From positions 186,001-250,000 of the forward strand of contig NZ_LZDD01000002.1 of assembly GCF_001885095.1 (NCBI RefSeq): a DNA stretch of 64,000 nt, in the 5' to 3' direction. The position numbers and the translations under genes were made by a program. Each line of letters starts with the position of its first letter. Position 1 is the stretch's first letter. The notes under the pieces are model-generated. The model was not told the origin of the DNA. It searched no databases and was given only the letters and a program-made list of their open reading frames with translations. This stretch comes from Streptococcus bovimastitidis (GTDB taxonomy: Bacteria; Bacillota; Bacilli; Lactobacillales; Streptococcaceae). Below, one piece after another: positions 53,562 through 61,688 of the stretch.

Positions 53562-55355
53562 CTATAGATGGTAAAGGTGGAAAAAGAAGATTGCCACTAG
53601 CGATATCATTGGCAGACTATTTAATAATAGCCATTTAAACCATTTCTTACTCTCATTATAAAGCTGTAAGGCCAGTGAGGTCAAGATGATAATGACTAGT
53701 GCCCAAGATAGGCAACAAATCCCTATGCCGATTAAGCTGCTATAGTAAGAGGTGCTGGCTAAGAGGAAGAGTACAATTCCAGACACCAGCGTTGCCGCCA
53801 GTTCGGCCACCACCATCAATTTGACATTCTGACTGCTTTTTTTCTTTCTTATTTTTTGAAATAGCCCAGCTAATAACTCAATGGGTAAAACAATGAGGTT
53901 TAATCCCAATGCCAAGAAGGAAATGACTGCCGTGACAAGCTCGCCTTTACCTAGTTTGAAGTAATCACTGGTATAATTCTCAATCAGCTGCTCTTTTGGC
54001 TGATAGCGCAATAAGACACTCAAACCATTTTGATCTTGTTGATAGATATTCTTGCCCAAGCTCTTAATTTTGGCATTTACAATTGGAACCTGATAGACGT
54101 TTGTTTTTTTGCTTTTTTGGATGGGTAAGATGCCTGCGGTGTACTTAAAGAAGCGGGCGAAGCCAGTTTCGACAGTTCTTGCGGGGGTATAGATGCCCGT
54201 TAATTCTTCAGATGTATGTAAGGGTTTCTTATAAGCTCCATAGAAAAGCTCCGCCAGTCCGTAATTATATGTGGTTTCCCCAACTTCGTTGGTCATGACA
54301 CAATAGCCTGTATTGCTCTGCGGTTGAAACCAAAAGGCGGAAGAATAACCATTGGTATTGCCGGCATGTCCAATTAAGGTTTGGCCATAATCAAGGCGCC
54401 AAAGGCCATGATAGACCCGACCTTCATTTGAATTTTTATAAGTTAAGCTGGCTTTTTTAAACTGCTCAAGTGTCCTGGCTTTTTTGAAAAGGGGACTATT
54501 TGAGGCGGTAAATTGGCTACAATAACGCGCAAAATCTGCAAGGGTACCGGCGCAAGAGCCTGCTGGATAGAGACCAATGTAAGAAATACTCTTTCCGTAA
54601 CTTTCTTTGCCGTCGGTTGTGATAGCATACGACCGGCCTTTTTGTCTGCCTTTTTGCACGAAAGGATTATCCGACCAATCTGGCTTGATGCTTGTTTTGC
54701 TCATGCCTAGTGGTGCGAAAATATGCTTTTGAACATAAGAATAAAAGTCCTGGCCACTTTGACATTCAACAATATAGGCTGCTAGAGCCGCACTCCAGTT
54801 ATTATAAGCGGTCACTGTCCCCGGTTGATAAGCTTGCCCCGGATTGGCTTTCAGCAAAAGATTTTTCAAAGGGATAATCTCTTTTGCTGATGGGTATTCA
54901 ATCGGATATATTGTTTCTTGAAATCCTGCTTGGTGATTCATCATATCCAATAAGGTAAAGTCGTATTTTAGATGAAGTTGTTTTTTAAAGTTATTGGGAA
55001 GATAGGATAAAGCAGAATGGTTTAAATCTAGTTTTCCTTCTTCAACCAACTGCATCATAGACACCCAAATCAATGTTTTAGAAACGGATCCCCATTCATA
55101 AATGGAATCTTGACTAGCTGGAATTTTTTGCTCTAAATCCATATAACCAGCCTGTTTCTGAAAGGTTACTTGCCCGTCTCGAAAAAGGGCAATTGAGACT
55201 GAAGCCCTTGTATCCTTTCGCTTCTTAAGATAGTCGGCTAATTGGCTTTCAATCACTTGTGGCCTTGAAAAGTCTTCTTTATCCATAGCCATAACAGGCA
55301 TCAAATCTGAAAAAACTAAACAAATGAACAAGAACAAAATCAGACATTTTTTCAT
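53562..55355 (-). CDS. serine hydrolase of the class C beta-lactamase/PBP fold with C-terminal TMs
   Basis: 597 aa. Signal peptide (LILFLFICLVFSDLMPVMA) and an extracellular serine hydrolase domain with SxxK at Ser90-Lys93 (WGSVSKTL), YxN at Tyr184-Asn186 and a KTG-equivalent HAGNTNG. About four C-terminal TM helices follow (about 475-595). Such proteins act as D-amino-acid peptidases or esterases on cell-wall or small substrates; few are real beta-lactamases. First in an operon with an RR and HK, implying that the two-component system responds to, and controls, wall-related stress. Confidence 0.88.
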   Translation of the reverse strand: MKKCLILFLFICLVFSDLMPVMAMDKEDFSRPQVIESQLADYLKKRKDTRASVSIALFRDGQVTFQKQAGYMDLEQKIPASQDSIYEWGSVSKTLIWVSMMQLVEEGKLDLNHSALSYLPNNFKKQLHLKYDFTLLDMMNHQAGFQETIYPIEYPSAKEIIPLKNLLLKANPGQAYQPGTVTAYNNWSAALAAYIVECQSGQDFYSYVQKHIFAPLGMSKTSIKPDWSDNPFVQKGRQKGRSYAITTDGKESYGKSISYIGLYPAGSCAGTLADFARYCSQFTASNSPLFKKARTLEQFKKASLTYKNSNEGRVYHGLWRLDYGQTLIGHAGNTNGYSSAFWFQPQSNTGYCVMTNEVGETTYNYGLAELFYGAYKKPLHTSEELTGIYTPARTVETGFARFFKYTAGILPIQKSKKTNVYQVPIVNAKIKSLGKNIYQQDQNGLSVLLRYQPKEQLIENYTSDYFKLGKGELVTAVISFLALGLNLIVLPIELLAGLFQKIRKKKSSQNVKLMVVAELAATLVSGIVLFLLASTSYYSSLIGIGICCLSWALVIIILTSLALQLYNESKKWFKWLLLNSLPMISLVAIFFFHLYHL

Positions 55356-55713
55356 CAGTATTCACCTCTTTTTTATCTCTAGCCTAAGTATAAAAAAGAA
55401 CTATTAACTGAAGATTAATGTAAGAGGTATTTTGTAATTTTTTCATCTCATCTTTTTGATTACGAGATTACTCTCTTGATATGAAAAAAGGAGAAAACCA
55501 CTTGACGGCATCCTGAAATAATAATAAAAAGACAAAGGAAATCTGCCTTGTCTTTGCTTATAACTTGATTGGTGAGAGATGAAACACTTATTAATCAATA
55601 GAATGTAATCTTTTTTGATCATCCTATTTTTCCAGTTTTCTATTTTCAAAAGTAACTTTCAAATTGAGTCCTTTTGAAATGGATACCTTATTTAGTAACA
55701 ATGACTATTGTAG
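55356..55713 (-). terminator. gene-free stretch containing a minus-strand terminator
   Basis: The hairpin is near 55529-55554: AAGACAA-AGG with CCTTGTCTT, one bulged base, followed on the minus strand by TTTTATT. It would close the 55714 operon. The first 90 bases hold the leader of the serine hydrolase gene. I see no credible gene in the rest. Confidence 0.6.
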
Positions 55714-55902
55714 TTACTTTATCTTATCCAAATCAGCAATATAGCTTCTAACAATTGTTCCACAGTTTTTGCAGACCTCATGATGGACTTCTATCCCCAT
55801 AGCTAAAGGTTTGTGGAGGGGTAATAAGCCCGCGTAGCCCTTATGTTGTTTCATTGTGATGAATTCTTTTCCATCACAAAAGTGACAAACCATTTCTTTC
55901 AT
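55714..55902 (-). CDS. small zinc-ribbon protein, 62 aa
   Basis: Two CxxC pairs (Cys6/Cys9 in CHFCDGKEF and Cys44/Cys47 in CKNCGTIV) form a TFIIB/TFIIIB-like zinc ribbon, without a signal peptide. Similar streptococcal proteins are often annotated 'transcription initiation factor TFIIIB' without functional support. It follows the XRE regulator by two bases and is the last gene of a three-gene unit. Confidence 0.8.
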   Translation of the reverse strand: MKEMVCHFCDGKEFITMKQHKGYAGLLPLHKPLAMGIEVHHEVCKNCGTIVRSYIADLDKIK

Positions 55903-55904
55903 AA

Positions 55905-56123
55905 CTATTCCTCGTTTCTTAAATGGAAAACTTCTTCAACGGTTAAATCAAAGATTTTTACAATTTTTAAGGCCATTTCTAGAGATGGATTGTACCTATT
56001 ATTCTCTAAGTGACCAATTGTCTCTCTTCTAACACCAATGCAATCAGCTAATTCTTGTTGTGTCATCCCATTCCTTTCTCTTATTTCTTTCAAAGAAGTA
56101 ATGATTTTTGTTTCTTTTCCCAT
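55905..56123 (-). CDS. XRE-family HTH regulator (YozG/Cro-like), 72 aa
   Basis: Compact Cro/CI-type domain covering nearly the whole protein (IREERNGMTQQELADCIGVRRETIGHLENNRYNPSLEMALKIVKIF in parts), ending FDLTVEEVFHL. ATG 56123 is four bases after GGAGGT, which overlaps the stop of the membrane-protein gene. In many Firmicutes this pairing (small XRE + membrane protein) is autoregulated. Three 24-bp iterons before the operon are its probable binding sites. Confidence 0.87.
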   Translation of the reverse strand: MGKETKIITSLKEIRERNGMTQQELADCIGVRRETIGHLENNRYNPSLEMALKIVKIFDLTVEEVFHLRNEE

Positions 56124-56125
56124 CA

Positions 56126-56704
56126 CTACCTCCGTTCTTCAAAATAATAATAAGCAAGAGCAAACATTAAAAGCAACAAACCAATCAGAATATAGATATA
56201 ACCCGGAAGTAAGCTCAAGCTACCGACAAACTGAATATAGAAAGCAATCATTATTAAAACCGCTAAAGCAATAACAAACATTAAAGATGCAGAAATAGCC
56301 AGATTGCTATAAAATCTTTCATCCGGAAATTCCTTAGTTTTCTTTAAGCAAAAATAAACCAAAAGTGACAACTGAATAATAATGGCTGTACCTAGTAATG
56401 TTTCCTTAACTAAATTAGGTGTAGCTGGTGTCATATTCCAAATACCAATGGTATAAAGCGTCGTTGCCAAGAATAGAACGATTGAATAAAATTTTGCTTT
56501 TAAGCCAAATGGTTCCTTTAGATTTTGCATGGACGGTTTAAAAACTGCCATTGCAAAAATAGAACAGAGTTCTGCCACACTACTTATTAATAATATCCAA
56601 AATTTTGCATGAGCAGATAAACGATTACTACCAAATAATAAATTAACATCTATGATTATTATCATAGCAATCAAACCAATTAAGAGAAATTTGTTATTTT
56701 TCAT
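56126..56704 (-). CDS. polytopic membrane protein, 192 aa, partner of the XRE regulator
   Basis: Five or six TM helices (FLLIGLIAMIIIIDVNLLF; FWILLISSVAELCSIFAMAVF; FYSIVLFLATTLYTIGIW; IIIQLSLLVYFCL; ASLMFVIALAVLIMIAFYI; YIYILIGLLLLMFALAYYYF) with the short loop KKTKEFPDERFYSNLAIS. It looks like the DUF-type membrane proteins that accompany small XRE regulators. I chose ATG 56704, eight or more bases after GAAGGG; a GTG at 56722 lacks an RBS. First gene of the unit. Function unknown. Confidence 0.75.
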   Translation of the reverse strand: MKNNKFLLIGLIAMIIIIDVNLLFGSNRLSAHAKFWILLISSVAELCSIFAMAVFKPSMQNLKEPFGLKAKFYSIVLFLATTLYTIGIWNMTPATPNLVKETLLGTAIIIQLSLLVYFCLKKTKEFPDERFYSNLAISASLMFVIALAVLIMIAFYIQFVGSLSLLPGYIYILIGLLLLMFALAYYYFEERR

Positions 56705-56723
56705 GAGATTAAATCCCTTCACA

Positions 56724-56788
56724 TGTTATAAATATATCACTTTTACTTGTTATAAATATATCACTTTTACTTGTTATAAATATATCAC
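56724..56788. repeat. three perfect 24-bp iterons
   Basis: The 17-bp core TGTTATAAATATATCAC occurs at 56724, 56748 and 56772, separated by TTTTACT, with perfect 24-bp period. Each core is itself an imperfect dyad (TGTTATA-AA-TATATCA). They lie just 5' of the membrane protein/XRE operon, two helical turns apart plus a little, suited to cooperative binding of a Cro-like regulator. Confidence 0.9.
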
Positions 56789-57164
56789 ATCCAATTTATA
56801 ATAGCAAGAAAATTCCAAGCCATTATTTTCTGATAATCAGAAATTTGATGTTAGCTTCTCAATTCAGTCAACCACATGAATCAATATTATCTTAACCTTA
56901 TGACACCCCACCTTTCCTATGCTATAATATTACAGTAATCACTTTTACTAAGAAGAAAAAATATTATGATGAATATGCAAGACTTGCTCCACGATTTTTT
57001 ATGTCTTGAAATCGTCAAAAAGGTTGATTTTAAGCCTTTTTAAATTTACTAAATTAAGATAAAATCACTTAAATTTATTACAATAAGACAAAAAATAGAC
57101 AAAGACAGTATCTCAGTTGTACTAAAATAGCTTCCTTCAAAATGAGGGAAGCTATTTTATTTAT
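56789..57164. other. gene-free stretch: plus-strand promoter, structured repeat copy 1, terminator
   Basis: A plus-strand TATAAT (56923-56928) is followed by direct-repeat copy 1 (about 56974-57112) and then a hairpin (57124-57135 with 57147-57158) that would end a transcript of about 220 bases. Within copy 1, CAAGAC and GTCTTG can pair around a T-rich loop. This could be a small RNA gene or a mobile-element scar. The hairpin also serves as terminator for the minus-strand ApeA-like gene. Confidence 0.45.
56974..57112 (+). repeat. direct repeat, copy 1
   Basis: Alignable with 60073-60211 in the same orientation. A 34-bp core (57071-57104) is identical to 60169-60202. The remainder is imperfect but conserves GACTTG...CGATTTTT...GTCTTG.AATC.TC and ACTAAATTAA. 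Confidence 0.85.
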
Positions 57165-58607
57165 TTAGAAATTTTCATACTTATATTCCATATTCAATTC
57201 TTGATAGATATAATATCTCAGAACTTTTTGAAGAAGCAATTTGGTATCATACATCTCATGAACATCCGTTATCATTTCTGGATATTTATCTTTTGAATCA
57301 CCATGAGTATAATAATTACGTGTTTGAATCAATTTTGTTATTAGTACTTCTCTATCACAGTTCGAAAAAATTTTAGTCCGATTAATTTCATCTATTGAAT
57401 CAAATAAATTTTTTAAACGTTCGGAAAGACTAGGCTCTTTCTTCTTGAATTTTAATCTGTTCCTAAATTTTTCTCTAACATCTTCTAAAATATGTGTATT
57501 TATAAACTTAATCAAAGATTGTTTAGCGTTTTTTTCAATCTCAGATAGATATTGTGGAATTCTAAAATTCTTAAAATTTCTCGAATAAACTTCTAAATTC
57601 CTAATAGCATCAATTAGTTGGTCTTCTAAATATAAATCACCATGAAGATTTTTTGAAAATTGTCTCACTATAAATTCAAGCATCTCAGATTTATCAAACC
57701 AATGATTTAAAATAAATTCAAAGTTATCCTCAAGTTTCCTCAAAGAAATATCTTGTCGAGAATGTCCCCATTTTTTAGACTTTCTAGCATGCTGAACAAA
57801 GTACTTCCCCTCTATAATCGGCAAACGCTTATCTTCTAACATTTTATAATCAACTAGAAATTCAATATTAGTAAACGATAAAGGGATATTTGATAAAATT
57901 TCAATAAATTCTTTAAATTTACGAGAAGCTTGATAGAATTCATCGAAACATCTTATACTTGAATCATCCGAGGTAAGTTTGATGAAATAATCACTTGAAA
58001 ATGAAGTAGTCGTAAACGAAGAATGTAGTGTTGCCATATCTTCAAAGTTCATCCCAAGTGATTTTATTAATACTTTTGTTGACTGATATTCGTCTACAGC
58101 ACTCTCAAAAATGGTTTGATTATCACCATGCTTAATGGTTACTAATGATTTTTCGATCCATTCTTCAATATGTTCAAAACTAAATTTATAGTCTTTAATT
58201 TCTTGAGAGTCTAGTTTGTTAATTAAAGATTTAAAAGATTCAGGTCTACCATCAAAATCATCAATTTCATTATAAAATACGTTATATATCTTAAAATTTT
58301 TTACACGATATTTGGTAATAGGGAATCCAGGGTAAGTAGAGATTACACTTGGTTCTCCGTAAGTATTTAAAATTAAGATATTACCGTTACTAGAATACCC
58401 ATATATCTTTTCTAAGTGTTTTCCAAATCCATATGAAATATCTTTCTCCTCTAGAAATTCACCAAATAATTCCAAAATTATTTCTCTAGGAGAGTAATGT
58501 AAAATACCACTTAAGTAATTATTTTCATTAACAATATCTTCGGGCAATTCTGAAAAATAACCCTTAATTTCAAACTCTCTATCCCAAGTATAATTTTTAA
58601 ATGTCAT
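57165..58607 (-). CDS. ApeA-like HEPN anti-phage protein
   Basis: 480 aa. The N-terminal half (about 1-290) is beta-rich and begins FEIKGYFSELPEDIVNENNYLSGILHYSPREI, as in proteins with an ApeA N-terminal domain. The C-terminal half is helical and ends with an R-x4-H HEPN ribonuclease signature, Arg430-NYYT-His435, in LIQTRNYYTHGDSK. ApeA of E. coli is an abortive-infection protein; the role here is inferred. AGGAAAG before the ATG. Second of two minus-strand genes between direct repeats, AT-richer than the flanking core. Confidence 0.8.
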   Translation of the reverse strand: MTFKNYTWDREFEIKGYFSELPEDIVNENNYLSGILHYSPREIILELFGEFLEEKDISYGFGKHLEKIYGYSSNGNILILNTYGEPSVISTYPGFPITKYRVKNFKIYNVFYNEIDDFDGRPESFKSLINKLDSQEIKDYKFSFEHIEEWIEKSLVTIKHGDNQTIFESAVDEYQSTKVLIKSLGMNFEDMATLHSSFTTTSFSSDYFIKLTSDDSSIRCFDEFYQASRKFKEFIEILSNIPLSFTNIEFLVDYKMLEDKRLPIIEGKYFVQHARKSKKWGHSRQDISLRKLEDNFEFILNHWFDKSEMLEFIVRQFSKNLHGDLYLEDQLIDAIRNLEVYSRNFKNFRIPQYLSEIEKNAKQSLIKFINTHILEDVREKFRNRLKFKKKEPSLSERLKNLFDSIDEINRTKIFSNCDREVLITKLIQTRNYYTHGDSKDKYPEMITDVHEMYDTKLLLQKVLRYYIYQELNMEYKYENF

Positions 58608-58688
58608 ATTATCTTTCCTAACTGTTAATCAGAAATTTTTCATATTTTTTCAACTTCAAAGTTTACGATGGTAGTAGCATTATTTATA

Positions 58689-59804
58689 TTAAACCAACTT
58701 CCAATTATCATTATCCATGTTATCAATCAAAATCTTTCTATGACTACTTAACAATTCGTCGCTCACAAAATATTGTCCTAATCGTTCTACAAAACCACAT
58801 TTCTGACAAGTGTAAAGATTATCTTCTCTTATTTCATTCACTAAAGATGTATTGAATTCAAATTGTTTGCCACACCCATCACAGGTCATACTAAGATGGT
58901 CACTGCTAAATATTAAATCAAAAATGTTCTCTAATTCTTTATTATCATCCTCTGATAATGCTAATATTATCTTCAAATTTCTGATATATCGGTTAAACTC
59001 TGATGTTTTCTTATCTATATCTACATATTTTTCAAAAATAGCAACAATAACCTCCACTAAATATAGTAGAACATATGGAATTTTTTCGTAATACAAATTC
59101 CAAAAATCATCCCAAATTTCATCATCTGCAAAGATAAAATTAAGATTTCGCTTCTCGGTGGGATAATTTTGATTTCTAGTCACCAAATGAATTGATTTAT
59201 CAAATGCACTAGTTAAACTATTTTCAGCCTTACGATTGTATATTACATCATATAGCAATTCTGGATTAACTAATTCTTGAATAAAATCCAGTGCAGTATT
59301 TCTAGATTGAACTAATACCTTCGCTTTTGAGAACAAATCAATAGTGAAATCTTTCTTCCCCTTTAAATCACTAACATCATATTCTTTAGGACTTCCATAT
59401 TGCACTTTTCCTAAAAATTCAAGTGGTTGAACTAGTATCCAACTTAAATAGAATAAATTATCCTGTAAAGGCTTCCTAGCAAGTGAAAAAGCAACCGTTA
59501 CCTTTCCCCTCTCGATGCAGCTCAGTGATTCAAAAAGATAATAATTTAAGTCTCGTAGAATTGAAAAGAATATATGAGGAACAAAGACTTTTTCAGAAAT
59601 ATCTATATCCTTTTGTCTCTCTAGTTCATCAAAAATGTCAGATTTCTCGTCTATCTCATCAGTATATCTAAAAGACAAACTTGATAATTTATATTTATCA
59701 GCCTTAACCAATATATCAACTAAAATGTCATATAAATAAAGCATCAATTGATGACGTTTTCTAAACTTAGCTGGCAATAAATCTGAGATATATGATTCGG
59801 CCAA
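58689..59804 (-). CDS. unknown helical protein with C-terminal zinc ribbon, 371 aa
   Basis: TTG start with GAGGAAG five bases upstream. The product is mostly predicted helical (ISDLLPAKFRKRHQLMLYLYDILVDILVKAD; FFSILRDLNYYLFESLSCIERGKVTVAFSLARKPLQDNLFYLSWIL in parts) and ends in a four-cysteine ribbon, CDGC (308-311) and CQKC (333-336). No nuclease, ATPase or methylase motif recognised. The RxPLQDNLFYL helix recalls HEPN-like proteins of the DUF5677 type but lacks a clear Rx4-6H. 81 bp upstream of the ApeA-like gene, hence probably cotranscribed and part of the same defence unit. Confidence 0.72.
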   Translation of the reverse strand: MAESYISDLLPAKFRKRHQLMLYLYDILVDILVKADKYKLSSLSFRYTDEIDEKSDIFDELERQKDIDISEKVFVPHIFFSILRDLNYYLFESLSCIERGKVTVAFSLARKPLQDNLFYLSWILVQPLEFLGKVQYGSPKEYDVSDLKGKKDFTIDLFSKAKVLVQSRNTALDFIQELVNPELLYDVIYNRKAENSLTSAFDKSIHLVTRNQNYPTEKRNLNFIFADDEIWDDFWNLYYEKIPYVLLYLVEVIVAIFEKYVDIDKKTSEFNRYIRNLKIILALSEDDNKELENIFDLIFSSDHLSMTCDGCGKQFEFNTSLVNEIREDNLYTCQKCGFVERLGQYFVSDELLSSHRKILIDNMDNDNWKLV

Positions 59805-60072
59805 TACTACTTCCTCAATTCGTTTTATCTATTAATATTATACTTCAAAACTCTTACACTTGACAAAAAAACTAATAAATAGTGAAGTAAAAAAGCTAAA
59901 AATAAATAAACCCCAAAATATTGTGAGATTTATTTGCATTATTAACTTTTTTAAACTAGGACTAATATCTGCTGTAAATTTTTTATAATTTCTTTTCTCT
60001 TTTCAACATCAATATATTTCGTATTGAAAAGAGAAAAATCTTTTTTGAATAACTAAATTATATCTTGTTTTA

Positions 60073-60211
60073 TTTGCAGACTTGTTACTCGATTTTTAAA
60101 GTCTTGTAATCATCAGGAATACTACTTCAAAGCCTTCCTTTGATCACTAAATTAAACTAAAAACACTAAAATTTATTACAATAAGACAAAAAATAGACAA
60201 AGGCAATATCT
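60073..60211 (+). repeat. direct repeat, copy 2
   Basis: Same orientation as 56974-57112, about 3.1 kb apart, bracketing the two putative defence genes. The 34-bp identical core is at 60169-60202. AGACTT and AAGTCT within it can form a stem equivalent to that of copy 1. Confidence 0.85.
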
Positions 60212-60223
60212 TTTATACACAAG

Positions 60224-60259
60224 AAAAATCGTTTTACAAAATTATGTAAAACGATTTTT
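60224..60259. terminator. perfect 14-bp terminator hairpin
   Basis: AAAAATCGTTTTAC pairs with GTAAAACGATTTTT around AAAATTAT, downstream of the GrpB gene on the minus strand. Confidence 0.82.
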
Positions 60260-60315
60260 TAATATCTATTAGTTTTCTTCTTAAGTCGAATAGTTCATTG
60301 ATTTTTTATCTAGGT

Positions 60316-60846
60316 TTATTTAAAAGCTTTTGTCTTTGCAATTTCTTTATTAATATCATCAATAACCGTAGACTTATGATTTTGATAGGCTTCTGGATTA
60401 TCTTTATATTTCTCACTCGCTTCGACTTTCACCTCTAAATAACGTTTGAATGCCATCCTATTTTCTTTTAAGTAATCTCTAAATCGTAACTCTTGTAAAC
60501 CTTTCGGATCTCCCTTTTCATAAAAATGTATATGTACTATATGGTTTATTTCGTCTTTTGCATACTTAACAAAGTATCTTCTTCTAGGAATCCCATTCTC
60601 ACCTTTAGCAACATATCCAGATTGCAACATGGAATCATTATAAGTATCTACCATATTAATATTCTTAACAAATATGAGTATATCAATAATCGGTTTAGAG
60701 GTCATACCTTTGATTGAAGTTGACCCAAAATGATGACATTCTAATTCTAGTCCACTTAATAGTTTAGTAAGTTCTTCTTTAATTTCTTGATACTGCTCTG
60801 GCCATTTATTATTATATAGTTCGAGTTTCATTTCTCTTTTTCTCAT
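60316..60846 (-). CDS. GrpB-family (UPF0157) nucleotidyltransferase-like protein
   Basis: 176 aa. Family features are NKWPEQYQEIKEEL, HHFGSTSIKGMTSKPIIDILIFV (the GSTSI...KPIIDI core with acidic residues of the nucleotidyltransferase fold), HIHFYEKG and LRFRDYLKENR. Cytoplasmic; biological role of the family unknown. TAGGAG seven bases before ATG 60846. Followed by PhzF, GNAT and MFS genes upstream on the same strand, an accessory string common in streptococcal variable regions. Confidence 0.88.
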   Translation of the reverse strand: MRKREMKLELYNNKWPEQYQEIKEELTKLLSGLELECHHFGSTSIKGMTSKPIIDILIFVKNINMVDTYNDSMLQSGYVAKGENGIPRRRYFVKYAKDEINHIVHIHFYEKGDPKGLQELRFRDYLKENRMAFKRYLEVKVEASEKYKDNPEAYQNHKSTVIDDINKEIAKTKAFK

Positions 60847-60887
60847 TAGTATACTCCTACTTCACTAAAATTGTTAGCTTTCAAGTA

Positions 60888-61679
60888 CTAAATATCAATA
60901 CTACCTTTCAGATATAAATTAGCTTGTCCTGATATTTTAACATGATTCTCTTCCAAATCAATCATCATCAACCCTTGTCTTTCAGATAATTGCTTAGCTA
61001 TTAATCGTTTTTTTCCAAGTTTTATCGCCCAAATTAGTGCTAGACGCGTTTGTGCTGAGCCAGTGACAGGATCTTCATTGATACCATAATTTGGTGCAAA
61101 GTAACGAAGAACATAATCAATATTTTTTTCTGAACTTTGGGCTGTAAGTGTCACTCCATGTGGTGCTAATTGACTAATTTTCTCTAAATCAATTTTGAAA
61201 TTCTCTATAGATTCTTGATTTTCCAGATATAAAACAAGATGCTCTTCATCAGCTGTTCGATAAGCTTCCAGTATTTCAGACTCAATAGTCTCACTCACCG
61301 TCGTTGTTATTGGAACTTGCTTAACGTCCACCATTGGAAAAATTAAGGTTATTTCGTCACCCTCAATAGTTACTTCTAAAAGTCCTGACTTTGAAGAGAA
61401 AGTGATATGATTTACATTATTTTCAAGAAATCGTGAAATAACAAAGGTACTTGCTAAAGTCGCATGTCCACATAAATCCACTTCTTTTTCTGGTGTGAAC
61501 CATCTAATCTTATATAGATCTTTTTCTTTTAAAACAAATGCAGTCTCAGATAGTTTATTTTCTTTAGCTATTTTCTGCATTAAATCCTCTTTAATCGGTT
61601 CATCTAAAACCACAACCCCCGCAGGGTTGCCACTAAACGCCTTATTGGTAAAAGCATTCACAACATAATAAGGTAACAT
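60888..61679 (-). CDS. PhzF-family isomerase
   Basis: 263 aa diaminopimelate-epimerase-fold protein. The N-terminal VVNAFTNKAFSGNPAGVV, Glu45 in LSETAFVL (the catalytic glutamate position of PhzF), VDLCGHATLAS and PVTGSAQTRLALIW are characteristic. No phenazine genes are present, so the substrate is unknown. Lies between a GNAT gene (nine bases upstream) and GrpB. Confidence 0.9.
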   Translation of the reverse strand: MLPYYVVNAFTNKAFSGNPAGVVVLDEPIKEDLMQKIAKENKLSETAFVLKEKDLYKIRWFTPEKEVDLCGHATLASTFVISRFLENNVNHITFSSKSGLLEVTIEGDEITLIFPMVDVKQVPITTTVSETIESEILEAYRTADEEHLVLYLENQESIENFKIDLEKISQLAPHGVTLTAQSSEKNIDYVLRYFAPNYGINEDPVTGSAQTRLALIWAIKLGKKRLIAKQLSERQGLMMIDLEENHVKISGQANLYLKGSIDI

Positions 61680-61688
61680 ATCACATTC

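Larger units (their letters stand above)
59805..60315. other. gene-free stretch: promoter region, plus-strand hairpin, repeat copy 2, terminator
   Basis: AT-rich. It contains the leader of the minus-strand defence genes, a 14-bp perfect hairpin (59993-60006 with 60024-60037) followed on the plus strand by ATCTTTTTT, repeat copy 2, and a 14-bp perfect hairpin (60224-60237 with 60246-60259). The last can terminate the minus-strand GrpB gene. The plus-strand hairpin has no gene upstream. I see no credible ORF. Confidence 0.5.

Noticed and set aside
53562..55355. AmpC-type beta-lactamase resistance gene
   Set aside because: It has the fold's SxxK and YxN, but the C-terminal TM region and operon with a two-component system fit a wall or peptide hydrolase better; the fold alone does not show resistance.
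55443..55649. 68-aa minus-strand ORF
   Set aside because: No ribosome binding site, low-complexity composition, and it contains the terminator hairpin.
56724..56788. CRISPR-like array
   Set aside because: Only three units with identical 7-bp spacers; these are iterons, not a spacer array.
56966..57043. 25-codon ORF inside repeat copy 1
   Set aside because: Weak ribosome binding site, and the equivalent frame in copy 2 is not preserved, so coding is unlikely.
56974..60211. Insertion sequence or integrated element ends
   Set aside because: The repeats are direct and imperfect, with no transposase, integrase or terminal inverted repeats.
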